The position numbers and the translations under genes were made by a program. Of a DNA stretch of 64,000 nucleotides, positions 47,149 to 59,215 are shown in pieces (position 1 is the first letter of the stretch; each line of letters starts with the position of its first letter). Under the pieces are notes generated by a model. The model was not told where the DNA came from. It saw nothing but the letters and a program-made list of their open reading frames with translations, and ran no database searches. Source of the stretch: Vitis vinifera (Eukaryota > Streptophyta > Magnoliopsida > Vitales > Vitaceae); assembly GCF_030704535.1 (NCBI RefSeq), contig NC_081818.1, positions 8,235,501 to 8,299,500 on the forward strand, read 5' to 3'.

Positions 47149-50100
47149 CTACAGAACCCCAAAGATGTAAAAGGTCAGGAACAGACACCCAAGCACAAAT
47201 GCAGAGGTTGAAAGCTCTGAGGAACTGGGTAGCACCAAATAAATGCCAGAAGTAAATGCTATCACCATTCCTAGGATGGAAACGTATGTGAGTATGGCTG
47301 AAAATTTTATGAAACGTAGAAGCAGATGATAGCTTCGTTCCAGTGAAGCAAAAAAGTGGAGAAACACTGCTGCAGTTGAGCAATAGAAAGCTATACCATC
47401 TGACAACAAGAAGGCCTTGAAGGCTATCTTTGTTGAGAGAACTGCTTTACCTTTGTCGGGGCCTTCATCATTGTACCCACCAGGTAGAGTAAAGCCTGCT
47501 GCAAAAGTGACAGTTGCTATGAGCGTCGCGACCAATAAATGGGTGTTGGAAATGTCCTTGAGACGATGAGATCGAAGTTGCTTTTCTTTCATGATTTCTC
47601 TGTTCCTATCAAGAAGTATACTCATATTGCTAGCAGTACGAGACGCGCCATCACTGCTCTGAGTACTGGTCTCGCTAGCACTACGATATATGCCATCACT
47701 GGTCTTTTGATGTCCATTGTTATCAGTCCACATATTTGCATTTTCCTGGTATCCTTCATTGTCACCATTTTGCATATATGCCTTTTCTCTAATGACCAAC
47801 CGGTGTAAACTTTGTCGACCACCAGCATGCTCCAACTTCCTCATGATCCAATACTGGCAGTAATTTGAAAGGAATTAGAATGAACTTGTAAAGCAAAGCT
47901 AAGGGAAAAACTTTGAATCAACCATTGAACAAAATCTAGTGGCTAGCTCTTAAAGAGGACATCAAACACATTGAATAATATTAGCCATCCATTTCAGATA
48001 CTTTTTTTTTTTTCCTCTGTTTTAAGTAATCGCTTAACAGATTGAATGGCTATAATCATTCAACATGATCTTTCTGCATCAAATATCTTCAGAGAGATAT
48101 GAGAAGCCTCACCATGTCTAATTAAAATTTGTCTCAAACTTTACAGTAACGTACCTTGATTATTTCTCCAATATCCATATTTGACTGGACAATGTCAATA
48201 GTCTTCAAATACTCGTTGTTCATTGCCCTTTTGTCCACTCTATCGTCTGCAGCCAACATAATCACAACCCCGTAATGTCCATAAATGGCAGCTAGATGAA
48301 GTGGTGTGTTACCTTCCTTATCTGGCTCATTTATGATACTTTCCAAGTTTGGCTTCTTCAGGATATACTTAACGACTCTAGCGTTTCCATATTGAGCTGC
48401 AACATGAAGAATTGTGCGCCCTTTGTTGTCAATCAAATCATAAACATCTGGAAGACATGTGATAATCTGTTCCATTACATTAGTGTGGCCCTCTTTGGCT
48501 GCAATGTGGAGAGCACAACTGTGTTCTACATCCAATAAGCCAGCAACAGATTTGTCATACTTCAGTAACTTCTCAGTTGCTTCGAGGTGACCCAAGTGGG
48601 CAGCATAGTGAAGAGGGGTCCACCCAAATTCATCTGCCTTTTTTATCACATCCTTCTTCATTTCAAATAGTACTTCCATAATATCTATACATTGGGAGAA
48701 GAAGGTTAGAAATCTTAAAAAGAAGTGGAAGAATCTACTTAAATAGCATTTCATACCTCACCAAAAATCTGTCAAGAGAAATGGAAAAGGCGACCAAAAC
48801 ACCCTTTCCCCCATATTTGAAGCTTAAAAATGTCCTCAATAATGATCCCCTTCATTTCCAAAAAAAAGGAAAATCCTCATACATCTTGATAAATAAACAC
48901 ATGGCTTAATCAGTTGTATGGGTTGAAGGTCCTTTCTTTTTTCTTATATAGGAATGGGTGTTCAAATAGGGTGAGAATGGAGAGAACTCTCCACTCATAA
49001 GCTTTTTGCAGTAAAAAGGAAAAAGGAAAAAATCCAACTTCTTAGTAAACAAGAATGAAAAGGGCACAGGATCTTCTTACTTTAGCTTAATTAACTTTAA
49101 AAAAGGGACAAAAGGAGTCTTATTAAAGCAGAGGAATTTACCAATTTCATCATTCAATTGTTTTCCTTTGAAGTGTCCTCGTACCCTAAAGAAAAAGTTA
49201 GTAACCACACGGCGAAGTTTTTCTAGAGATAATTCTGGAACTTCTTGGCCTGCAGCATGATATAACAAACTAAAATCAGTGATATCCCCATAAAAATAAC
49301 AAAAAAGGCCAAAAAAACAAAGGCTTGCCTTTTAGTTTGTTCATCTTGCATAAGGGATTGAAAAAAGGAAAAGGAAAGAAAGAAAATTAAAGCAAAGTCT
49401 TTTCCCAAAAGTGGTCCATATTCAGAAGAAATATTTGTTGAAATAATTTTTTAAACTTCATACCAAACAAGGAAATAATGAAAGGTGATATTTTTCATCT
49501 ACTTAATTTCTTTTCTTCAGTTTCTTCCTCATTTTTCTCTCCAGGCATGGTGGTAAAACTTGGGTCTTAGAAAGTCAACACCCAAATGCCTGAAGACTTG
49601 TTTTTTTTTTTTTTTTTGTCACAAGAATTATCACTGGACGCCCTTTGCATGCCCAAATTAAACTTGAAAAAGTAAAATAAATTAACATTAGAAATGAAGA
49701 TTTCAGATATACTCCTACTAACCAACATTGGATTGTGTTCCTGGAAACCATACTCCTCGTAGATGCAGTCCAAGTCCATTTACAGACAGCTCGGGTATGG
49801 GTTTACCCAGCTCAGGACCTACAAGTTAATTAGGAAGAATCGAAGAAATCTTTTAAGTATACAAAAGCAAGCATGAACATAAACTTTTATGCATAGAAAG
49901 ATTTGGACCTTTATGGGTACGAATCACAGCTGCATGTAAAGCGGTCATCCCTTTCGTGCCCTCACAGGAACAAACAGAACTTTTTTCTTCCAACAGAAAG
50001 TTAGCAATCTTGAAAAACCCCCTTTCCACAGCCAAATACAAGGGGGACTCTTTATGATTATTAACCAGGTCCAACAACATAGAATTTTCTTGAACCAACG

Positions 50101-50491
50101 GTTTCACCACCTCAAGATGACCATTCCTCACAGCCACATGCAGTGCCGTATCAGCCCTCTCATTCTTCATTTCCAGTGCTTGCTCGGCCTTTTTACTTTT
50201 AAGAAAGCACACAACAATGTCACTACAGCCAGTTCTCGAGGCGATATGCAGCGGAGTGTCGCCTTTGAAGTCAGCACTAGTCAGAAGCTCTGGAAACTTC
50301 TCAACAAGAGCTTTAGCAAAGCCTATGCGCTTGAAATTAGCAGCAATGTGAAGAGCATTGCGTTTCTGGGATGTGGCTTGGCAGCGAATACTCTGGGGGC
50401 CATGTGGCTTCTGCAAGTAGTCCGTATCCCCAGTCTTAGCAGCTATGTAAAGATCAGTATCCATGTTTTGACAAGGGAAATCAGAATCCAT
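47149..50491 (-). CDS. Ankyrin-repeat PGG-domain membrane protein (ACD6/ITN1-like), paralogue C
   Basis: Exons 50,491-49,909, 48,684-48,155 and 47,853-47,149 use the same splice sites and phases as paralogue A and give 605 residues. Exon 1 encodes the first ankyrin repeats (RNALHIAANFKRIGF, GDTPLHIASRTG, ADTALHVAVRNGH), exon 2 four more repeats, and exon 3 the polar linker, FTLPGGYN and four hydrophobic spans. It is 15 residues longer than A because of an in-frame 45-bp insertion in the linker (IYRSASETSTQSSDG, around 47,660-47,705) that resembles the adjacent SSDGASRTAS segment. Exon 2 is nearly identical to A (2 changes in 176 residues), while exon 1 differs at about 27 of 194. All frames are open. 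Family roles are as for A. Confidence 0.9.
48685..49908 (-). other. Intron 1 of paralogue C (1,224 bp)
   Basis: Nearly identical to intron 1 of paralogue A. It keeps a minus-strand open stretch at 49,077-49,268 (SLEKLRRVVTNFFFRVRG, then KGKQLNDEIG) that looks more protein-like than random AT-rich sequence. It is not recognised and not needed for the ankyrin frame. Confidence 0.5.
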
Positions 50492-50746
50492 GGGGATGCT
50501 TGCTAGGAATCTCCTTCTTTTCAGTCTACATATGTATTACTAAAAGAATAGACCAGTCCACATCAAATGGTATACAGAGCTTGCTCAACAATAATTTCAC
50601 CTCTCACCTACTGCATTAAAAAAAGCTCATATCATCACAAAATTTTTATAGTACATATAAATAATTTTGTTTCATAAATTATCATTATTATCACTTCAAT
50701 ATATATTAGTTTTATGAAGGGTTTATGATTGTAGACGAGTCAAAAG

Positions 50747-50842
50747 TCATCCATTTTTGTTTTGTTTCTCGCCTAGTGTGGGCATTTTGGCTGTCATCCA
50801 TATTTGTTTTGTTTATTACTTAAAAGTGTGGGCATTTTGGCT
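50747..50842 (+). repeat. 47-bp tandem duplication upstream of paralogue C
   Basis: TCATCCAT(T/A)TTTGTTTTGTTT, followed by a GTGTGGGCATTTTGGCT end, occurs at 50,747 and 50,794. The left copy has one unit (about 8,245-8,292). It lies about 260 bp upstream of the ATG of paralogue C, so it may sit in the promoter. Confidence 0.85.
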
Positions 50843-51356
50843 CTTTTACGGTGTGGCCATCGATGCAAATGCTTACACAAAGCTTCAATGAATTTTGTGA
50901 CACCTCCCCGTGGAAACTTGCCACCAAACCTCCCAATTCAGAAATGTTGTTTTTAAAATAATAAGAGAATTGAGTAATTTTCTTTCTTTCTTATCTCCAA
51001 TGTTTTTGCTAAATACTTTCACTTTTGGAGCTTGGTTTTATTTCTGATTTCATAAGTCCTAAGATATCTACTACCATGTACCTTGAAAGGTTGGTGTTGA
51101 ATCTATCGATTAATTGTATATGTTAGGACAATGAGTCTTCATCATAAGTTAGCAATTTTGTTCCTTTTAATTTCTGGCTTAAGAATCTTTTTAGATAGTG
51201 ACTTACTTTCTATTGAAGATTCAAGGTTGTTGTTCGATCAACTGGAAAATCATATGTAAATCTAAAAAAGTTTTACTTGTGGCAAGTTAGGTGTTTAAAA
51301 GGGTTAAGTGGATCGGTATATTTTTTATTGAATTAAAAATGTTTTATTTAATATTT

Positions 51357-54300
51357 TGAAAATGCAAGGGATGCTCGAGTGGTGGAAACAATGCTCAAGC
51401 ATTGGGACTACTCAAACACTTATCCAGCACTTAAGTGATCAAGGCACTCAAGTGGTAGGTAAGTGCGCTCGAGTGCTCATCCCAAATCTACGAAAATATG
51501 GTAGAATATTTTTGGATAATTCATGCAAATTGAGTTTGGAAACTTCACTATACCAATCCCCTAGGGCTTGGAGGCCTATATAAATCCATCTATAACCCTT
51601 TTAGTGTTGGCCACTTATTAAGAGTAATCAAACTTGTCATACCATTCCCAATCTCTCAAATAAGGATTCAAGGTTTGAATCTTTGGGTTGTTGGAAGATT
51701 TGCATCCCTTCAACGAGGTTAAGATGCATTCACTGGAGCAATTGGAGACTGTTATGTCATGAACATGGATCAATTTGTAGGTTCTAGAGAGTAAGTCTTT
51801 AAGGTAAAGTAGTTAGATAATTTTGTGTAACTTGATCTCATATAGAAGATTTAGATTTGAAGTCATGGACCCCATGATTTTTTATCTCCAAAGTTAGTGT
51901 GCAAGTTTTCCACACAAAAATTCCTACGTCCATTGCCTACTTATTTGTTCATTTTGATTATTTTGATTATTTTGATTATAATGGTTATCTATGATATCTC
52001 ACAAGTTAAAATTGGGTTAAAAATTCAACTTCCTATTTATTTATTTATTTTTAAATTCACTAATTTACCCTCATTTGGGTGTTACCCTACTGGATATAGA
52101 TTTTTCAATTGGTATCAGAGCAGGATAAAAATCAAATTTTTATTGATCCTACAAGTCCAGTATGGAACAAGCAAGAGCTAGGGCTCCTCTAAGTAGTCCA
52201 CCTTACTTTGATGAGAGTGACTATGCAATGGAAATCCTAAACAAAATTTTTTCTAAAAATGCAAATTGAAAGGGTTTGGAATTTAGTGGAATATGGATGG
52301 GGACCCCCATTGAAACTTGAAGTGAATGGGAAATCAACTAGTAAGTTAAAACCCCAACAAGAATGGGATAAATTAGATAATGATGGAAGTTAGGCCAATG
52401 CTCGAGCTCTCTTTAGCATTTTTAATGGGGAAAGTCCTTATGAGTTTCATAAAATAGTCAATTGTACTCATGCTAAGGAAGCCTAGGATATTTCCATGTC
52501 ACTCATGAAGGCATTTCTGTTGTGAAAGTGTCTAAGTTACAAATGCTCACTTGTAAATTTGAAAGTATTATAATGCAAGAGAATTGGAACTTCTATTTCA
52601 TTTTATTCTGAATTGAGTGACATTGTCATTCTTCTTTTAATCTTGGAGAACCAATCCTTGATTATAAAGTGGTAAGAAAAATACTAAGGTCTTTACCAAA
52701 AAAATTTAGGCCTCAAGTCAGTGCAATAAAGGAAAGGAAAGACATTGATTTGATGAGAATTGATGAACTTGTTAGTTCCATTTAAACCTATGAGATGACC
52801 CTTCCTAATTCTCAAAAGCCAAAAGAATCTACTTTCAAGGCCTTTAAGAATGAGGGAAAAAAAACTAAAAATCCTAATGATTTAACTAGGATGAACTTGC
52901 TCATATAGCAAAATGAATTAAGCAAACCAAGAGAATAAATAGAAAATCTAATAAAAATAAAAAATCTAGAAAGGGGAAATGAACTAATAGATCTTCTAAA
53001 GAAAATGATAAAAGAATCTCCAAGGGTAAAAAGATATAATGTTTTAATTGTGGAGGTTTGGAACATTTTACTACTAACTGTCTTAGCCCCAAGGAAATTA
53101 AAAAATCAATGCAAGCCTCTTGGAGTGACATTGATTCTAAAGAGAGTGACTCCACAACTTTTGAAGATGCAAGGTATGAACAAAATGATTATTGGGATTT
53201 TGTTGCATTTGTTGATTTTGTGTATGATGGTGATAGTGATGGTGAATGTGAATGTGAATATACTAATGAACAAAATGCTACTTTCCTTGATAACCTTGTT
53301 GTCGAGTATCAAAATCTAATTAAAAATATTTGAAGAATCATGATATTCTTGATGCTCATAAAGCTAAAATTGAATTGCTTAATGAAAAAAGAACTAATTA
53401 TCTTGAGAAAAATCAATTTCTTGAGTCTAAACATCATTCTCTTCTTAAGAGAAACAATGTTCTCACCCAAGAAATTGAGAAAATAAAATTCTTTTCTTTT
53501 ACAATGAAAATTTTCACCTTAGGACTAAAGTTTTCAATTAAATTTTTAATAAATTCAAAACCCACTATGATAAGAGAGGTTTAAAGTATATTAACAAGAC
53601 TGAAACTCCTATTAGTGGAGATATTGTTTTTGTAAAACGTAAAGAATAAAACCCTAGGAAGCGACACCTTCTAATTCACTTTGCACACATTGTAAGAAGT
53701 TTAGACATACTCATCATAGGTGTTACACAAAATTTCATGAGAGATATGAGTCTCAACTAAATAGGCTAGTGAATGAGTTTAATTCTCTAAAAAACAATAT
53801 TTTAAACAATGGGAAAATGAAGAAAAATAATCAAAAGTCTAAGACTCAGCAAAGCTCCTCTAAGCCACCACCTAAAGTAAAATAAGTATGGGTAAGAAAA
53901 GATAGATCTAATTGTCAAGTTGTTTTGACTGCCCTTAAGGCTAAAACTCCTAGTGCATGGTAACTCGATAATGGATTCTCTAAGCACATGACAGGTAATA
54001 AGTCATTTTTTATCCCTCTTAAGGATTTTAATGGAAGAAGCATCACCCTTGGGGATGGCAGTGTATCCCATGTCAGAGGTAAGGGTAGTATTTCTATCCT
54101 TAGTTGCCCAAAGCTAGATAGAGTCCTTTATGTTGAGATACTCAAAGCTAATCTCCTCAGTATTAGCCAGATTTGTGATAGCAACTTTAAGGTTAATTTA
54201 TCCTAAAATATGTGTGAAGTAATGAATGAAAAGAGAGAAATCTTTTTCATAGGGCATAAAATAGTGGATAATTTCTATGCAATTAATCTTAGTACCAAAA

Positions 54301-55244
54301 CCTCCTTAGTTTGTAGTAGAGCTAAGCTTGATGTCACCAAATTGTGGCATAGGAGGCTAGGTCACATGAACTATAGAGACTTGATCCACATAGCTAACAA
54401 AGACCTTGTTAAAGGTATCCCCAAGTTGAATGGTCAACCTAAATCCCTTTGTGGTGAGTGCATGAAAGATAAACAAGTCAAAACCATACATAAAAAAGAT
54501 TCAAGGGATTAGTACCACTAAGCCTTTAGACCTTCTCCATATGGATCTTATGGGTCCCATGTGCATTGAGAGTAAAGGTGGGAAAGATGTGTACTAGTTG
54601 TGGTTGATGATTTTTCTAGCTATTCCTTTGTAGGTTTTCTTAAGGAAAAATCTAAAACCATTGAGCACTTGAAGTCTTTATGCACTAGAATTTAGGTGGA
54701 AATAGGCCATCAAATTGTTAGGATTAGGAGTGATAGGGAGAGAGAATTTGATAATGTAGATATTGATTTCTTTTATGACTCAAATGGAATTAAACATGAA
54801 AACTCAACCCCTAGAACTCCCAACAGAATGGAGTGGTTGAAAGAAAAAATAGAGTTCTTCAAGAATTGGTAAGAGCCATGTTTCACATGCACAATACCCC
54901 TATACATTTTTGGGTTGAAGTCATTAATACTGCTTATTACACTACCAATAAGGTTTTTCTTAGGCCTAGAATAAAGAAGACATCTTATGAATTGTGGACT
55001 AGGAGAAAACCTAGCCTTAAGTACTTTAGGACATTTGATAGTGAGTGTTATTTACTCAAAGTGGTGAAAACCTAGGCAAATTCAATTCTAAGTCTAATTT
55101 AGGTATTTTCCTAGGGTATTCCAATAAAAGTAAAGCCTATAGGGGCTTTATAAACAAAGCTCTAAAGTTATCCAAGAATCTTCAAATGTGGTTGTAAATG
55201 ACATCGGGTATGATCAAGATGAAATTGATCTTCAAATTGATAAA
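51357..55244 (+). mobile_element. Copia element, plus strand, 3'-truncated
   Basis: The 5' LTR is 51,357-52,107 (starts TGAAAATGC, ends AGATTTTTCA, TATA at CCTATATAAAT). It is followed two bases later by the primer-binding site TGGTATCAGAG (52,110), typical for initiator-Met tRNA. A decayed gag-protease-integrase region follows. The reverse transcriptase, RNase H and 3' LTR are missing; the sequence stops where the next copia LTR begins at 55,245. The first 262 bp of the LTR also occur in the left duplication copy, so the element was there before the duplication. Confidence 0.85.
52162..55244 (+). pseudogene. Copia polyprotein remnant: gag, protease, integrase
   Basis: Starts at ATG 52,162 (MEQARARAPLSS). 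Recognisable parts are a gag segment (QEWDKLDNDG, then NARALFSIFNGESPYEFHK), a zinc knuckle CFNCGGLEHFTTNC (near 53,038), a second Cys/His cluster near 53,685, the protease region (NGFSKHMTGNKSFF), the GAG-pre-integrase motif (LWHRRLGHMNYRDLI, 54,340) and the integrase core (RTPQQNGVVERKNRVL, split across a frame change near 54,825). Stops and frameshifts occur throughout, so it is inactive. Confidence 0.85.
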
Positions 55245-58200
55245 TGGTAGTTTTTTCATTCATTCTTTCATTCGTTCATGTACAGAGTATATATAAAGGG
55301 TAATCACCATTCTAAGAATGGGAAAGAATGATACAAGGAAATAATGATATAAGGAAAAAACAACTAATATCCTAATATCTCAACTTTCCTAATATTTAAA
55401 CATTCATAATATCTCAACACTGAATGATATAAGGAAATAATGATATAAGGAAAGCATTCCTAATATCCCAACACTCCCCCTCAAGTTGGTGCATAGATGT
55501 CACACATGCCCAACTTGTCTAAAAATTTTGAGAACACTTGACTTGAGACAGCTTTGGTGAGGATATCGGCCAATTGATCTTTTGATCGAATCTTAGGCAA
55601 TTCCACAATCTTATCATCCAACTTTTCCTTAATGAAGAATCTATCCACCTCGACATGCTTTATACGATCATGTTGTACTGGATTATGAACAATGTCACAT
55701 GCGGCATTATTGTCACAAAACAATCGGATTGGTTGCCTAGATAGGTAACCTAAATCCTATAAGAGGATTCTTAGTCGTAATGCCTCACAAAGTCCTAGAG
55801 TCATACCTCTAAATTCTGCTTCTGCACTTGAACGAGCGACGACATTCTGCTTCTTACTTTTCCATGTCACAAGATTACCACCTACAAAGGTAAAGTAACC
55901 AGATGTAGATCGCCTATCATCCACTACACCGGCCCAATTAGCATTAATATATACTTCTATACTCTGATGATCAACATTTTTACCGAACAAAATTCCCTTC
56001 CCAGGAGCATCCTTCAAATACCTCAAAATATGCATGACTGCATTCATATGTTGCTCTCCAGGATTATGCATGTATTGACTCACTACACTCAATGCATAAG
56101 CAAGATCTAGTCTTGTATGAGCTAAGTACATTAATCTCCCCACAAGTCTTTGGTATCTTCCCTTATCGGTTGATACTTGATTAGGCTCAACACACAATTT
56201 CAGACCTTCTTCTATTGGTGTATTAATAGGTTGACATCCCGACATTCCAATATTCTGTAAAAGATCTAAGGCATACTTTCTTTGAGACAGAAAAATTCCT
56301 TCACTTGATCGAGAAACTTCAATCCCAAGAAAGTATTTCAGATGACCTAGATCTTTCATTTAGAATTCTCTAGATAGAGAATTCTGTAGAGCTTTTCTTT
56401 CTTCAGGATCATTTCCTATAACTACCATGTCATCCACATATATGATGAGTGTCGTAATCTTACCATGTTGTTTTTTCAGGAACAAAGTGTGATCTGAGTT
56501 ACTTTGATGATAGCCAAAAGCTCTCATTGACTTTGTGAACCTTCCAAACCATGCTCTCGAGGATTGCTTCAACCCATACAATGACTTCTTCAATTTGCAC
56601 ACCTTCTGACATTACTTTTCTAACACCATGCATCCTGGTGGAAGATCCATATATATTTCTTCAAATAACTCGCCATGCAGAAAGGCATTTTTCACATCGA
56701 ACTGTTGTAATGGCCAATCTAGGTTTACAGCTAAAGACAATAATACTCGAATTGTGTTGATCTTAGCTATAGGTGCAAATGTCTCTGTGTAGTCAATTCC
56801 ATAAGTTTAAGTGTACCCTTTTGCTACCAGTCTTGCTTTAAATTGTTGAATACTACCATCTGCCTTGTACTTCATAGTATAGATCCAACGACACCCAACT
56901 GGCTTCTTTCCTGGTAGACATTCTACGAGTTCCCATGTTTCATTCTTCTGCAATGATTTCATCTCTTCATTCATGGCTGCTTTCCACCTTGGATCAGCTA
57001 AGGCTTCTTGCACACTGTTAGTAATAGCTACAGTAGATAATTGATTTACAAATGACTTATTTGATTTAGACAAACGATGGTTAGACACATAGTTGCTCAT
57101 GGGATATTTGACTTTGGTAGACAATTCAGGTTCATATGTGGGTTTAGGAATACCTCTATTATGATGGTGTGGTAACCGTTTCATGAATGGATTAGGTTCT
57201 AAATTAAGAACACCCTCAGCAGACGAAAATTGGTTTGGTATTTCAATAAAGGCATCTTCAAACCCAAATTGTTCAGATGGTTCAATTGTATTGTCTCTTC
57301 CCTCTTCTATCACTTTTTCAGCTTTTGGGTGGTCATTCTACTTGGTTCTAGAGTTGTACCACTCATATCCAATTTACCCGCTTCCTGGTTCACTAGTTCA
57401 AATTGTCCAGATTCATCATCCTTAGAGATATGATAATCATAATTGAGAGTCTGAATTTCCTTATGGTACTCCCCCTAAAGTTTAGACTCAGATGAAAAAT
57501 ACATCGAATCTTCATGAAACACCACATCCATTGTAATAAACATTCGTCGAGTTGGAGGATGGTAACATCAATATCCCTTTTTGTTCAATGCATATCCAAC
57601 AAACACACATTGCAATGCACGGGAAGTTAACTTGGTGCATTGGTGTTTGTGTAGATGCACAAATGCCACGCAACCAAAAATACGAGGAGGTAGATTTGTG
57701 ACAGTTGGGGCAACTACTGCATTAGTAAGAGCTTGGAGAGGTGTTTGGAAGTCAATTGAGCTGGAAGGTACCCGATTGATCAAGTATGCGGCAGATGTGA
57801 TTGCTTCTCCCCAATAAGATATCAGTATTTTTGCTGCTATCAAGAAAGCACGAACAACCTCTAACAAGTGCCAATTTTTCCGTTCAGTGACTCCATTTTG
57901 TTGGGGTGTATTGGAACAAGTAGTCTGATGAATGATGTCATGTCCTTCCAAATACTTTTGAAGATCAGAACTTTGATATTCTCCACCATTATCGCTACAC
58001 AGAACCCGAACCTTTGCATTTTATGAGTTTCAATCATTTTATGAAATTTTTTAAACAACAAGTTCACTTCATCTTTGGTCTTCATCAAGCATAACCAGGT
58101 CATTCTGGTACAATCATCAATAAAAATAACAAACCAACATGAGCCACTCAAAGTTGGGACTTTGGATGGGCCCCAAACATCAGAATATATAACCATAAAA

Positions 58201-58960
58201 GGAAGCGGACTTTTATTCAAAATTAATGGAAATGAAGCACGATGGCTTTTAGTCATTTCACAAATATCGCAACGAAAACCAGAAATATCACTCTTTGCAA
58301 ACAAACTAGGAAACAATTTTTTTAAATAACCAAAGGAAGCATGTCCCAGACGTCGATGCCACAACCAAATTTCAGACTTTTTCTTCTCCCCCTCAGATCC
58401 ATCTGCCATCAAGGCTTGTTGCAACTTATTTGAATCCTTTGACTGCAAGTCCAAGTAATAGAGTTTTCACCGCTTAATACCACAACCAATCATCTGTCTT
58501 GTTTGGATGTCTTTAATAACACAAAATCAGGCCAAAAAATGACAATACAAGATAAGGCTGCAGTGATTTGAGAAACTAACAAAAGATTGTAATCTAAAAA
58601 TGGAACAACTAAAACATAATCCAAATTCAAAGTATCAGTAAGAGTTAAGGATCCTTCCCCAATGACTGGGGTTGTGTTACCATTGGCTATGGAAACAATT
58701 TTTTTGTGAGGAAAGTCTAAGGAGTGAAACTTGTTTAGAATCAAAAGTCATATGATTTGTAGTGCCAGAATCAATTATCCATGCACTATTAATAACAGGT
58801 GTAGAAGTATTTAAAAACTTACCACCATAATCTGTAGCTGCTACCAATATAAAGGCTTTCTCAGCAACATTAGCCTCTGTTTTTATTTCGGCAACAGTTG
58901 CAGTCGAGGTTTTCTTAGAATCTTTCTTTCGTTGATCACGATTATTATCATTAATAACAA
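55245..58960 (-). mobile_element. Copia element, minus strand, 5'-truncated
   Basis: The 3' LTR is 55,245-55,473 (229 bp; on the minus strand TGTTGGGATATT ... AAACTACCA), preceded by the polypurine tract TTGAGGGGGAG. The body runs up to about 58,960 and ends within the gag-protease boundary. There is no gag core, no primer-binding site and no 5' LTR, so the 5' part is lost. Confidence 0.85.
55481..58960 (-). pseudogene. Copia polyprotein remnant: protease, integrase, reverse transcriptase, RNase H
   Basis: In minus-strand order: protease (AWIIDSGTTNHMTF, near 58,770), GAG-pre-integrase (LWHRRLGHASFGYLKKLF), integrase (FIDDCTRMTW; TPQQNGVTERKN at 57,890), reverse transcriptase (CRWIYTMKYKADGSIQQFKA; KKSLYGLKQSSRAWF; YVDDMVVIGND) and RNase H (RSSAEAEFRGM; CDNNAACDIVHNPVQHDR; the last frame ends at 55,481). 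At least one frameshift (near 58,000) and several stops separate the pieces. The domain order protease-integrase-RT-RNase H confirms Ty1/copia. Confidence 0.92.
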
Positions 58961-59215
58961 AGTGGTGATAACCTAAACATGATCTAAAGGTCCATGGTTC
59001 AAACCCTCGGTTCCTCATTGTTTTCCTGGTCATATACATTGATGGCATAGTTTATAAGGGTAGGATTGACACTAGGTTCACTTTTATGCAAAAGTGTTTT
59101 GGTAATTATGTGAATTTGCATAAAGGATAGTGAATAAGGTCTTTGGATTGATTTAATTGAATAATTAGATCATCCTATGAGGTTAATTAATCAATTAGAA
59201 AAATAAAAATATTTC
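58961..59215. other. Junction sequence between copia remnant and duplicated spacer
   Basis: About 250 bp not matched in the left copy. It contains a GGTTCAAACCC box (58,996-59,006) that resembles a tRNA T-loop, but no tRNA fold was found. The duplicated sequence resumes at 59,216. Confidence 0.45.

Noticed and set aside
58996..59006. GGTTCAAACCC box resembling a tRNA T-loop
   Set aside because: No acceptor stem, D arm or anticodon arm could be placed around it at the right distances.
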